DNA of 64,000 nt from Adineta vaga (taxonomy: Eukaryota; Rotifera), in contig CP075496.1 of the NCBI GenBank assembly GCA_021613535.1, positions 9,982,001 through 10,046,000 on the forward strand. The letters are read 5' to 3'. Of the stretch, positions 13,401 to 24,950 are shown piece after piece. The notes under the pieces are model-generated. The model was not told where the DNA came from and made no database searches. It saw nothing but the letters and a program-made list of their open reading frames with translations. The position numbers and the translations under genes were made by a program. Within the stretch, counting starts at the first letter, position 1. Every line of letters starts with the position of its first letter.

Positions 13401-15137
13401 TGAATCGTTGTACATCGAGTGGAAGTTCGGTTTATTTAACAATTTCATCTTATTTAGAAATTGAAAATTCTTTTCAACCAGCAATTGTAACGAAAGATCT
13501 TTGTCTTGTTTTGTATCCTCGTGGAGGAGATTCAACATCACGTATACGTTCATCATTGAAAAACTTTTTCATGGCAACAAATTCGACATTATCATCAATG
13601 ACAGAATCACTGAATGAACATGCAAATCGTGTATCAGCTGTGTATGAAATAAAATTACGACGAGCAACACCAATGAATGCAGCTATACAAGATCCATCAG
13701 CTGTTAGTCCAGGTCTTCAACGTCGACAACGAAAAATCGTTGATACATCAAAAATTTATGTACGTGGTGAAGAAATGCTAGAAGGTTGGAGACCAAGAAG
13801 TGATTCGTTGATTCTTGAACATCAAGAAGATTTAGAAAAATTATTTAAAATCGAATGTGTAGGTTTTCTTATCTCCTTAATAAATCAATCATGACTCGAA
13901 TTCTTTATTCTTAGGTTGAATATACCAAACATTTTCTACTTGTAAAAAATCGACTAGATAATCCATTAACATCACCCAGTGATAATTCACCTGATAAACT
14001 GAAATATGCATTACAACCAATTGATCCATCAAAAGCACTCGATGAACGTCAACAAAATTTAGTGCGTCGATGTGCATCAATGATGATACCACCATCTCCA
14101 ATTCTCACAAAATTATCTGTACCAGAAATTGAGGTAATTGACTTATTTTGAAATCAAAATTGTCTATATCAGTTCAATAGGTTACGACGGATCGTTTAAC
14201 ATCAGAAGACTTTAAAACAGTTCATTCATTATTAAAATCAACATCAACTTATTCATTTGGCACACAACAACCGTTAATGAATACAGCACATATGATCAAT
14301 TCATTTATCAAAGCATCATCGAGTAGTTCTGATCTTTCTAGGTAAAATAAGAATTCAATATAAACATCGTGACTAGAAATCCTACTAGTTCTTTCATATT
14401 TTTCAAAAAGAAAAAAAAATTGTATTTGTTATTACCTATCAATATTCTTCTCATAGATTTACACATCTTGATCCATCTTATTCCATATCTTCTTTACATC
14501 AAATCAACAATATGACTGGTTCAATATCACCTAGTATACCAAAATCTCGTTCAATGGAAAGCCTTATGAATACATCTGGCATTGCATTAAAATATATAAC
14601 ATCCATTGAAGAAGTTCGCATCTCACCTGTAGTATCTCGACGTGGATATTTAAATTTCTTAGAAGAAAAAGGCACTGGTTGGGTAAAAAAATTTGTGGTA
14701 GGTTTCTTGATCTATACATTCATACAAATGACTTCTATTTTCATATGAAAAGGTTGTTCGACGTCCATTTGCATTTATTTATAATCACGAAAAAGATCCG
14801 GTAGAGCGTGCATTGATTAATCTTGGTACAGCTCGTATTGAATTCAATGATGAAGATATAGCAAATGGAACAAGAGTATGAAATTGAATTGAATAATATC
14901 GATGTAAACTATTTTATTTAGAGTGCACGTAATACATTCTCTGTTGTGTCCAAATATCGTGGTTTTCTTATTCAACCATTATTCGAAAAAGATGTTCATG
15001 ATTGGCTTTATGCATTTAATCCTTTACTTGCGGGGCAAATCAAGTATAAGAATAACTTTTAAATTTAATAATTTAAAATTTTCTTTCGTTTCATAATTAG
15101 ATCTCGTTCATCAGGTCGACCAAAACCTCTGGATTGA
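7448..15137 (+). CDS. unc-104: Kinesin-3 motor, unc-104/KIF1A-KIF1B type
   Basis: Twenty-six exons join without a phase error: 7448-8350, 8409-8502, 8758-9181, 9241-9316, 9374-9453, 9520-9797, 9855-9933, 10004-10245, 10305-10387, 10781-11007, 11232-11426, 11565-11729, 11784-12000, 12061-12214, 12271-12503, 12578-12684, 12741-12842, 12900-12974, 13027-13178, 13239-13858, 13915-14133, 14181-14341, 14457-14697, 14753-14875, 14922-15043, 15101-15137. The product is 1802 aa, close to long KIF1B. Motor domain: P-loop GQTGAGKS at 96-103, switch I NETSSRSH, switch II DLAGSE, and a Lys/Arg-rich loop 12 ([19 protein letters not shown]) equivalent to the K-loop. It is followed by a neck coil, an FHA domain (exons 5-6), a KIF1B-type coiled segment ([15 protein letters not shown]), the [14 protein letters not shown] region, a DUF3694-like block and a C-terminal PH domain (GYLNFLEEK...[12 protein letters not shown]). 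Plus-end transport of synaptic-vesicle precursors is the family role. Confidence 0.96.
10462..10500 (+). other. Candidate 39-base cassette exon in the kinesin-3 gene
   Basis: Inside the long 393-base intron between exon 9 (ends 10387, phase 0) and exon 10 (starts 10781, phase 0) a 39-base stretch is preceded by TTCTAATAG and followed by GTATATTTT. It is open in phase 0 and would insert 13 residues ([13 protein letters not shown]) without shifting the frame, at the R/D junction where KIF1 proteins read SLRDDLWGN. Whether it is spliced in cannot be told from sequence. Confidence 0.3.
11462..11495. repeat. (TA)n microsatellite in a kinesin intron
   Basis: An alternating TA/CATA tract inside the intron between exons 11 and 12. 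Similar TA tracts lie at about 15287-15302, 20041-20060 and 34559-34580, all in non-coding sequence. Confidence 0.8.
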
Positions 15138-15789
15138 TTAAATTTGAGAGTTTATTACGCTCAAATGGTCAGATTAGCAACCAAATACTTCACGAAAGAT
15201 GATCTCATTTTCGCAATCATGTCGACGTGACTTCTTAATATTTTATTCTCAAAAATAACCACTGTTTTTCTCTTTCCATATCTAAATTATATATATATAT
15301 ATACAAAACAAAATCTCATTGATTCTAGTCGTTTTCTAAAAATATTAATCAAATTCTTTTTCGTTCCTTTTGTTTTCTTTTCATTGCTGACAATATATCG
15401 ATGCATATATTTTTTTCCATGGAGTTTTTCTTTGTGTCTTTCAGTGTTCGTTGTTCTGTTTCTTTCTCTCTATTCTTCGCCATATTATTTATTTTATGTC
15501 AATGTATATGTATGAAGATAAGTCAATGTATCTGTGTGAGTGTATGTATGTATTGCAATAACAGTGAGACATTTATGTGGTGTATGTAGTCAGTTTTATT
15601 TGAAAAGATAAAATATAATATCTACGTTCACAAATACAATTAAATCAAATGAGTATTCAAGAAAAAGAAAGAGAAATAATGAAATCTATTTCGTTAGTCA
15701 AATGTTAGATTGATAGTTGTAATTACTTAAAATTATAATTATCGAAAGATATTTATCTAATAAACTGATCAAATTTTAATTCACTTGTT
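15138..15789. other. 3' flank of the kinesin gene
   Basis: AT-rich with a TA microsatellite near 15290 and T-rich stretches. A 62-codon open frame at 15401 is Phe/Cys/Val-rich low complexity with no domain and is not called. It presumably holds the kinesin 3' UTR. Confidence 0.5.
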
Positions 15790-16370
15790 ATGGAAAAAGA
15801 ATATGTATTTATTAATACACTATACCTATATTTCTTGTGTATTCTTTTACTGATTATGAACACTACTATTTTTGGATTCAATCTTAAACAACATGGACCT
15901 GAAACTATACAATCTTTTGTAATTGGTTATCCGCCTGGCTCAATTGTGTTTCGTAGTTTTGCATTATTTGTCACTTGTCGATATTCTGAAACAGGTTTAT
16001 TCGTAATTTCTTGAAGAATTTTATTGAGTGATATCAGTTATATTCATAAACAGCTCAACATATCTTTTAACCTTTTTAATTTGTTTGGTTCAGTGTTGTC
16101 TAACTGATTTTATCTGGAACTATATTTCTTCCGTTTATATTTATGACGATCCTACTTTCAATCGTACTAGATTATATTAATAAAGATGAAGCTGCGAGTA
16201 AGATTTTCACAACTGACCTGATAGTAATTCGTATCATGCTAATGATTATTTTCGTTGCTGATTTAATCTGTCAGGTGCACATTATTTCTACTACTGAAAA
16301 TAGACATTATCACACTGCGATGAGTGAACGTGCCTTTCAAAGCACGAAAAATTATTCCAAAGCTCTTTGA
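15790..16370 (+). pseudogene. Degenerate four-TM membrane protein, paralog of the 16.7 kb gene
   Basis: Two open blocks (15790-16014 and about 16125-16370) encode hydrophobic segments: one near FLCILLLIMNTTIFGF, one FRSFALFVTCRYSETGLF, one near FLPFIFMTILLSIVLDYI and one LIVIRIMLMIIFVADLI. The second block aligns by eye with the convergent minus-strand gene (FGIFVAYKYSIMGLRV against FALFVTCRYSETGLFV), and the TM order matches. A donor-like GTAATT follows GLF, but the acceptor at TTGGTTCAG leads into a frame with early stops, so the blocks do not join cleanly. I read it as a decaying inverted paralog. An unrecognised extra exon could still rescue it. Confidence 0.4.
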
Positions 16371-16688
16371 TTTTTGAACAAAAGTAAAAGCAATAATCGT
16401 AAGCTTTGTCTTTCATATATAGGAAAGAATCCAACTAGAACATAACTAAGACTATACGGTCTTTATCTTTGTTGCGTCAAGAATATCATTATAATGTCAC
16501 TATGGATAGTTCAATATTTTATTTGGCAGAGCTTTTTATTTTTTACGGCTCAGAACATGCAATAGGAAATTTATTACACTATTAGTAAAAATATCCAATA
16601 AACCAATGATCGTAGATATAACAAAAACATTTTATAGAAATTTTTCATGTATACTTTAGATTAAAATAAGATATCGACTGTCAGAAAA

Positions 16689-17671
16689 CTAGATTTCTAT
16701 TGGTGTTTGATGATTGAAGGCTTGAATAGCTTTTGCCAACTTAAACGAAAATATGATAATGAAGACCTATAAAATAATCAAAATGGAATTACTGATAGAA
16801 TACGCATGTAAACTGTGTAGATCGCTTACACTTATGACAACACTAATAATTGCTCCAATAGCAATTGCTGAGACAACGAAACTCATAACACTGGTCATCG
16901 ACGTAGAAGTCTTATCATGATCATGACCATCAGTATGATTTAAATCATTTTTCACCTGAGTAATCATCACAATACCAACAACGGTAGCAATAACCGTATA
17001 AATAAGATGGATAATATTCAATCCAGCATACTAAAACAATTTGTATACTATTTAAATAAAACAGAATGAAAATAGAAGTCATCTTAAGAATATCTCTTCT
17101 ATTTTGTTAGTTTTCATTGAATATAAACAAGATTCTAAATATTAAATAGATCACTACTAGTTTGTACTTTTTCTGCTGCACATATTGAGGAGTTTCTAAA
17201 AAGTTATTACATTTGTCTTTCAAACAACAAGAGTTGCAATTTTTTCTCGATGTTCTGAGGAAAAAATGAAAAATACGTACTACACGTAAACCCATTATAG
17301 AGTATTTATAAGCAACGAATATGCCAAAACCATATAGCAAAATTATAATAAAAGTAAGGCCGAAGTACAAATTTGGATTTGTATCGAGTTTGTACGCTTG
17401 GTAATTGGACTTGAAAAGCTCCCGAGCCAAACCTATTATGGTTAAAGTCTAAAAATATTCAAAGATAATATTAATCAAAGCTCTATACATAATCGATGTG
17501 ATTAATGCCAGAAAAAGACTATAAACTTACCAAGCAAACAATAATTACTCCGATAAGTCTTTTTCGAGTTTGTTTGACTTGAGGATCATCTGTCAATAAT
17601 CGTTGATTGCGTACCGGAGCATAAGTAACATTGTTCGTATCGACATTTTTGATATTTGATGTAGACTGCAT
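16689..17671 (-). CDS. Small four-TM membrane protein, function unknown
   Basis: Four exons in phase 0 (17671-17531, 17448-17281, 17030-16830, 16766-16689) give 195 aa. Residues 1-38 are a polar, basic cytosolic N-terminus. TM1 is near RLIGVIIVCLTLTIIGLA and TM2 near YFGLTFIIILLYGFGIFVA, followed by YKYSIMGLRV. TM3 is near IIHLIYTVIATVVGIVMI, with a His/Asp-rich loop after it (DHTDGHDHDK-like), and TM4 is near VFIIIFSFKLAKAI. The short tail ends NHQTPIEI. The topology is that of MARVEL-like/tetraspan proteins, but no family signature is certain. A splice-acceptor-like AG lies upstream of the ATG. It is convergent with a decayed relative at 15.8 kb. The exon reconstruction is firm; the function is open. 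Confidence 0.65.
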
Positions 17672-18704
17672 GGTTTCAGTAGCACACGATGCGTTAGCTA
17701 TTTAGAAATCAAATGAAAAGTGGGTAAACAGAATTACTCTTTTTATAGTTAGAAGGAAATCATTATTCGTCTGGATGATGAGCTTTAAAGAAAAAAATAT
17801 ACAGCACATATAGGACATCTTATTTGCCGTCAACCAACACGTGGTAGTTTTAGATATTTTTGAAGGCGATGAGTCATATTGACGGGAAAAAGAGAACAAA
17901 ACAAAATTCCCAACTCGTTGAATGTAAATACAATATTTCTTTTTTCTACATACATTTTATTAAAATAACCAAGCATATACTCCAATAATACTATGTATAA
18001 TAAAGTAGTTCGACTCATTGTACAAGGAGGTAGTCCAAAATAATTTAGAAAGTACTTATAGAAAAATAAAATAATTTGTTGAGATATCTAAGAAGTAACG
18101 TGTAAGAATGTGACAGCGTATTTTTGAATCACTCCCCTTCATAATACTATGCATATAATCTTTGTTTTTCGGTTCGCATTTTCTTAAAAGCAAGAAAAAC
18201 TATAGGATATTCTCATTGTCTTACTAATTCTAAGAAGAAAAAAGGAAGCTACTACATCAAATATTTTCGAACAAATCGTGCAGTATGAAATCGAATTTAT
18301 AGTAGTTGTTTGCACATTATAAATCAATTCCGATAAAAGTAAATGACTCATCGATTTTTTAAATGCTTGAGATATATATTTTTTATTCGAATCGATTCCC
18401 TCTGTTTTACATATTACTTCATCTTGATGTTCCTCCAACTTGTTTTGTATGTAAATGCGCTTATAATAATTGAGAGTATGAAAATATACATGATAATTTC
18501 CAACAAAAAACAATGGTAAATTGTCATATGTAGAAATATGTGAGATTTATGTTTCTGAGTACTCTACGATCACTTCATCGAAAAAGAAGTATTTTCTATT
18601 GGATAGCTTAAGTATGTATTCAATTTTTCGAATATAAAATGATTTTTATTTATGCTGTCTACAAAATCTATTCGATTTATTCAAAAAAAACAGAAATGTT
18701 TATT
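17672..18704. other. 1 kb without a supported gene
   Basis: Several minus-strand open frames lie here (17702-18018 and 18184-18513; the longest is 109 codons). They have protein-like but unrecognisable sequence and no consistent splice structure. They could be exons of an unidentified gene or chance openings in AT-rich DNA. I do not call them. Confidence 0.4.
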
Positions 18705-19996
18705 TCAATTGTTTAATTTTTGACATGCTTTCTTCTTGTCTTGACTAAACTTTTCTAATTTTTTCCATACATCTGTATGTCGAAAATAAACTCCACGTAA
18801 ATGTCGAGGACCAGTAAATGCTTCTCTTGCATGTAACATTTTATAATTATCATAAAGAACGAAATCTCCACGTTCTAATTGTACTCGATATTGCGATTGA
18901 GTATCATATAAAATCGATGCATATTTACGATAAGCATTGTAATAGGCGACAGTTAACCAATATGGAAAATTAAATGGTGCAAGAGTAAAATAACTATGAC
19001 GAATTTGTTTTATTTCATCACCGTTAGTTTCGATGATTGGACCAATATGAATACTTTGAAAATCTTTTTGCTTTCGATGAAAATGAACAGGAATAGTAGT
19101 TAACATATAATAAGCATTAGGATCAATTTCACGTAGATAAAGTGCTGAATGAGCAGCATTGACTAACGAATTTGATCCGCCCGTATCTGCTCGACGAATA
19201 CATTGTAATAATTGCATACCTAGAAAGAATAAATTTTACAAAAGAAAAGAAAGATCATTAATTATAAAAACCTGGTGGATCAGCAATAAATGGTTGATCA
19301 GTATGTAAATTAATTGCTGCATCTGTATAACCTAATTGATCATTGTTTTTATTAGTTGTATTATCTGTACGTAGATCTTCAATACGACCAAAATGAGTTT
19401 CAACAACAGATGCACCACAAGGAAGAAAATCTTTTCTAAAAGAATTATTAATAAAACAATAGAAATCTTCGCAATTAGTTGACTTACATAATTTCTTCTG
19501 TATCTAAACCTCGTTGTCGAACAACAACTAATCCGAAGTTTTTCAATCGTTCATAACAATTTTTCAAATAAGTTTCATTTTGAGTTTTATCATAGATTAA
19601 TTCAATATCTGCAACTTTTACATTTGGTTTCTTTGCTTCAATTCGATTTTTTCCATAAGCATTCGCTAATAAAAATGCGACATCAAATAAACTCGAATAA
19701 TCTTTCGACCAAGTAACTTTTAACTTTCGTTCACTATCAATTAATTCGACATGTTCAGGTTCGATAGTCGAAGAAATTTCTGCACAATCAACAACCCGTT
19801 CGCCAGTTTTAGGATGTATTGATTTTCCAATTTCTGGACAATTATGTCGTAGCCAAATGTAATGATAATCCATTGTATCATTGTTATCGATCAATCGAAG
19901 ATGATCTTTTCGTTTTTCAACATGAAGAAAACGTTGTTGACCTTTAGATGGAATTGAATATTGTAGAAAACGAAGGACTGGTCGAACAGATTTCAT
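18705..19996 (-). CDS. Gamma-butyrobetaine / trimethyllysine dioxygenase-like enzyme
   Basis: Three exons (19996-19488, 19435-19272, 19219-18705) join in phase to 395 aa, the usual size for BBOX1 and TMLHE. The N-terminal ~110 residues match the small domain of this family (YIWLRHNCPEIGKSIHP, then a Cys near residue 70), which binds zinc in BBOX1. The catalytic Fe(II)/2-oxoglutarate core shows H214-T-D216 (NLHTDQPF), a distal His at 354 (KMLHAREAF) and the 2-oxoglutarate Arg in PRHLRGVYF (about 366). The first ~25 residues are basic and hydroxylated and could be a mitochondrial presequence. The family hydroxylates gamma-butyrobetaine or trimethyllysine in carnitine synthesis. I cannot separate the two activities by eye. 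Confidence 0.9.
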
Positions 19997-20649
19997 TGTT
20001 GTTTTTCACGAATGAATATTATCTTTCGGTTTATTCTTTATATATATATATATATATATCGATTATGATTAATAATATAGGTGAAATCGATTTGTTTTTT
20101 CTTCTTTGCTTTGAAAGCGACATTCATGTTTTTATTTTTATTCTATATCCAAAGATCATAAACAATGCACTTTTGCTGATCGACCTTATAAACATCTGAT
20201 TGACCGAAGAAATCCTTTCTTTTTTTAAATGTTACTAGATGAAAAGATTTTTCATAATAGTCTTTACAAGAACAAAGATATGATATTTTTTCCCTGAGAT
20301 TATTTACACACGTGAGACAATCGTCCTTCATTCTTTCTTTCTTTTAATTATCTGTTTTTTGTATAAACAACATATTCTTCTAACCTTTTTCTTTTGTACA
20401 TAGTTTGCTTATCATTTACATTGAAGATGTAAAAGTACTGAAAAACAAAATCTTGATTTCTTCTTCAATGATATTTATGATGTATTTTTTTATTAAGACT
20501 TTATCATATTTCTTTTCTTTTGATGAAAACATTTAATGTCAAAAACAATTGATATACATGAAGAAATCACACAATATAACAGCAGCTGTATTTAATTAAA
20601 TGATATTTATACACTCGAAAACAAGTTTGGATTAGTACTTTTCAGTATT
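19997..20649. other. Intergenic, with a (TA)n tract
   Basis: Contains a TA repeat at about 20041-20060 directly upstream of the dioxygenase gene and T-rich sequence. Open frames here start on non-ATG codons or have no domain. Nothing else supported. Confidence 0.5.
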
Positions 20650-21262
20650 AGTTCAAATAATAATAACAACTAAAAAATTCTCGATGGTAACTATTGAACA
20701 TAGAATGGCGATGGTTGTGGCATATAAAAAAAGAATATTGATAAAATCAAGAGCTAATGATTCTTGTGCACGTTCAATCTTTGATTTAACACATAATACT
20801 GAAGTCACGGATTGATAAGTATAAAAGCTTGCATCTAGTACTGTACCTACAACATATGCGAAATAGTAACTTCTTATAAATAGAGTGTTGTTCAAATCGT
20901 TGTTTCGAATGTAATTGATTTAAATTTCGATATAATAAAGTGCCGAAAATACTTAGCATACAGATGGGAAAAAAACACGAATTAAAACTGGACGAACAAA
21001 GAATGCTGTATAAGTTGTTGCAATAAGATTCGTTGATGAACATGTTGATGACTTACCAAAATTGGCAGTCAATTCAGTTAGTAAAGGATTGAATAAGCCA
21101 TGAATACACGAAAATATGACAAGAAAACCGATATATAAACGACGCCAACTAATTTATCGACGTGTCGATAGAAAACAATTGATAGATGCTAAACAAGGAC
21201 ATGATTGGCAATCGAGAGAAGAATGACGTGTAGTACGAAGAAGATAGATTGTTAAAATATTA
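20650..21262 (-). pseudogene. Frameshifted 7TM receptor fragment
   Basis: Read on the minus strand, the frames successively spell pieces typical of bdelloid orphan GPCRs: CLASINCFLSTRR (end of TM3 and loop 2), then SWRRLYIGFLVIFSCIHGL (TM4), CSSTNLIATTYTAFFVRP (extracellular loop 2 and start of TM5), and after a frame change FFPICMLSIFGTLLYRNLN (TM5 and loop 3). A tail rich in TM-like sequence follows. At least one stop in the TM3-TM4 link (STRR then TAA) and a frameshift inside TM5 break it, and TM1-TM3 are not found. It is a truncated, decayed receptor gene. No intact version should be assumed. Confidence 0.6.
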
Positions 21263-21632
21263 CCGTCGACATTGTTTTTGTAAATGAAGAATATTTAAAA
21301 ATTATACAAGTGGAAAAATCTTTCCCTTATATGGATAAAGTTGTCTTGGCGGCTCTACGAATGCATTCAAACTGATGATGTAACATGAGTTTTTCATTAT
21401 AATAAATATGCTTTCTCATTCTTCGTTTCAATTATTATAACACATTGTTGGAAATTATTCGAACTTAATCGTTCTATATGTTTCTCGAATCTATATGATG
21501 AAATGATGTTGATGATATTGTCGTGCTTTTTCGTTATCTTATCAGTATATTTACATGAATTGAAAATGACGAGTTAGAAAAAGAGATGAGAATTTTATGT
21601 TAGTTTATATATCTGTATTTGACTGGTGAGGT
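21263..21632. other. Divergent spacer upstream of the neprilysin gene
   Basis: About 370 AT-rich bases with no coding signal; probably holds the neprilysin promoter. Confidence 0.5.
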
Positions 21633-24600
21633 ATGGCTTCTCGATTTAGTGGAGGCACGAAAGATCAACTCGAGTATATCATATTGAATTCGATGGAAAA
21701 TATGTCTTTTTTTATTTTCAATTAGGATATTTGCTACTGTTGATAAGTCTGAAAAGCGATCAAAGAGACCTTTTATTATACTTGGAATTGTGATTGGAAT
21801 CTTTTTCATTTCTACAGTTGTTCTATCAGTAATATTAACATTGAAAAGCAAATCAACGTGTAAGAATAATCCATATGATCATTCGAAATATTGACGATAT
21901 AAATTCTAGTGCCCGATGAATTATGTGTTACACCATATTGTGTGAAAGCAGGTAGAACTGTCTTTGAAGATGTCATTCTTTTTATTATGTTTTGATTATT
22001 TAGCAAATTATTTAATTGAAAGTATTGATGAAACAATTGAACCATGTGAAGATTTTTATCATTTCGTTTGTGGAACTTGGATAAAAAATACACGAATACC
22101 AGATGATTGTATGAGAAATCTAATCAAACTATTATAACTCACTTTTTTTTTGTCTGTAATTATTTTTAGCTAATGTAGCAAATACATTCAATCTATTACG
22201 AACACAATTAGATTATAATGTAGTCGGTATGTGAAACTATTGAGAATCTTTGTTGAGAAACATGATTTCTTTGTAGATATATTGACACCATCATTAACGA
22301 ATGATACCAATGAACCAAATGCGATTATAAATGCTCGTAATTTATATCATTCATGTATTAATGAAGAAAAAATTGAAGATGAAGGTATTGATACAATACT
22401 TTCATTAATTAATACAGAATTTGGTGGTTGGCCAATCATTCAAAGTTCATCATGGAATAATTCAACATTTGATTTCTTCCAGCTTTTACTTAAATTACGT
22501 AAATATAATAATGATATCATATTTGGTATTGGTACATCGATTGATGACAAAAATTCGACAGAATATGATCTTGAAGTTAGTTCGTTGACTTTATCTTCGA
22601 AAATGAACGAAAACTAATTCTCATAGGTTGGTCAAAGTGATCTTGGTTTAGGTCAACGTCAATATTATATGAATGAATCGAAAATTACAATTGCATATCG
22701 TCGATTTATGTTTGACTTAGCAACAGCATTAACAAATGAAACAACATTGATTGAAAAAGATGTCAATGATATATATGAATTTGAAAAAGAAATAGCGAAA
22801 GTAATGAACAAAAAATAATTCGTCATTATTTTCTTTTCGGTTGAATAAATTCATTTTATATAGCATTTTTGGACAGCTGATGAACGACGCAATCGACCAA
22901 ATGCAAATATTCGTACGACAATTGGCAATCTTTCAAATATATTAAAAACTACTGTTAGTTTTCAATCGAATCTTTCTCTTCTTTCAATTTCTCTTCTTTT
23001 CCTAGTTCAATTTTACGAATTATATCCGTTCAGCTTATGCTTCTGCAAACGTAACAATACTTGCAGATGATGTTCTTCATATTGGTGAAATTGATTATTT
23101 ATATAATGTATCATCACTTGTCGATCAAACATCGTCACGTGTATTACAAAATTATGTTATCTGGCGATTTATGATGCATCGAATGGATAATTTACCGAAA
23201 CGATTTCGAAGTATTAAAGAAACATTCGATCATGTTTTTCGTGGAACGACAACGGAACGAGCACGAACAGTTATTTGCGGAAATTATGTCAATGGTAATA
23301 TGGGATTTGCTGTTTCAAAACTTTATATAAAGAAATATTTTGATGAACATGCTCGAATTCAAGTAAATGAAATATTCTTTCGTTGATTTTAAAGTTTTTT
23401 TTCTCTTTGTTTCGGTTTTAAGTCATATGACATGATTAGTAATATTCGAAAATCATTTATTGATATGCTTGAAGAATCAACGTGGATGGACGATGTTTCT
23501 AAAGGTCGAGCAAAAGAAAAAGTAGAATTTTGTTTCTAACAAACAAAAAAATGAGATGAAATGATATTGAATTCTTCTAGGCACTTGCTATTGATGAAAA
23601 AATTGGTTATCCAGATTATTTAGCTAGTGATAATGTTACTCAATTAGAAACTCAATATGCTGAAGTAAATCATAGTTTAATAGTTTTTGAATGATTAGTT
23701 GTATTGTTTTAGTATGTCTTTGGATCGTCATATCTGAACAATGTGTTAAAATTACTTCAAATAAAAACTCGAGAAGAATTTCAAATCCTTCGTAAACATG
23801 TAGATCGTAAAGCATGGGGATTTTCAGCACCGACTGTAGTTAATGCTTTTTATACACCATCAAAAAATCAAATTAGTATGTATTCTTATTTCTCGTCTCA
23901 ATTCATCTTTAGCCTTATAATCTTTAGCTTTCCCTGCTGGTATTCTACAAATGCCATTTTTTGATAAAGATGCTCCAAAGTAAATCATATTCTTTCTTTC
24001 ATTAATTATTAGCTGATTTTGTTTTTAGATATCTAAACTATGGTGGTAAGTATTCTGTGAATTTTTTTGATCTGTTTCATTCAAGAAACATATTGATCGT
24101 TTAGGTATTGGAGTTGTTATTGGTCATGAAATGACACATGGTTTTGATAATAATGGTCGTCAATTTGATAAAGATGGAAATCGAGTTCCGTGGTGGTCTA
24201 ATGAGACGATACAAAAATTTATCGAACGTAAATCATGTATCGTTGAACAATATAGTAATTATACCGTACCAAATCTAAATATTCATGTAGAAAATTCTTT
24301 TTCTCGATGCGCACTTTTCTGTACTGAACAAATATTTGTTTTTAGTTAAATGGGAATCAAACACAAGGTGAAGATATCGCTGATAATGGTGGACTACGAG
24401 AAGCCTTCTATGTACGTGTATAGAAAATCAAATTATTTTCTTTCTGACTGCTGTTATTAATGTTTTCATTTATAGGCTTATCAAAAGTTTACACAATCTA
24501 ATCCAGATGCTGATAAACGACTTCCAGGTCTTTCCAAATATTCGCCAACCCAAATGTTTTTCATTAATTATGCACATACATGGTGTACGAAAATGACTGA

Positions 24601-24808
24601 TTCATATGCTCTCAATCGTATTCTATCTGATGTACATAGTTTAGGACAATTTAGGTGATTTATTTATGACCTATAATATTGAAAACAAAATTTTTTTCTT
24701 TTATTTAGAGTCATCGGTCCGACATCGAATTTTGCTGAATTTGATCAAGCATTTAATTGTAAACCAGGACAAGGCAATAGTCGAGTGAAAAAATGTACTG
24801 TGTGGTAG
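21633..24808 (+). CDS. Neprilysin / endothelin-converting-enzyme-like M13 peptidase
   Basis: Eighteen exons join in phase: 21633-21703, 21726-21859, 21910-21951, 22004-22108, 22170-22226, 22277-22575, 22627-22800, 22864-22953, 23006-23362, 23423-23521, 23581-23664, 23713-23875, 23928-23979, 24029-24045, 24105-24286, 24346-24411, 24476-24654, 24709-24808. The product is 756 aa, the normal M13 length. It has a short cytosolic N-terminus, a signal anchor ([20 protein letters not shown], type II), then the M13_N lobe ([13 protein letters not shown]). The catalytic lobe has NAFY, HEMTH at about 589-593, GEDIADNGG (zinc Glu ~651, Asp ~655) and the family-ending CxVW (CTVW). All catalytic residues are present. 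The family cleaves small signalling peptides at the cell surface. Only the first exon (donor GTCTTT, 22-base intron) is doubtful; the rest is firm. Exon 14 is a 17-base microexon. Confidence 0.93.
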
Positions 24809-24950
24809 AAGAATATTTCTATTTTTATAACCAAATGTTCTGTCTCTTTTCGATAATAAATAAAAAGAAAAGAAATATCAGAAGTGATTATTCCCATAAT
24901 ACATCTTTTGATTTAAAGCCGATATCACTCGACACTTATTTTATTTTCAA

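Noticed and set aside
18184-18513. 109-codon minus-strand frame
   Set aside because: Protein-like but no domain, no consistent splice partner and an AT-rich setting; not strong enough to call.
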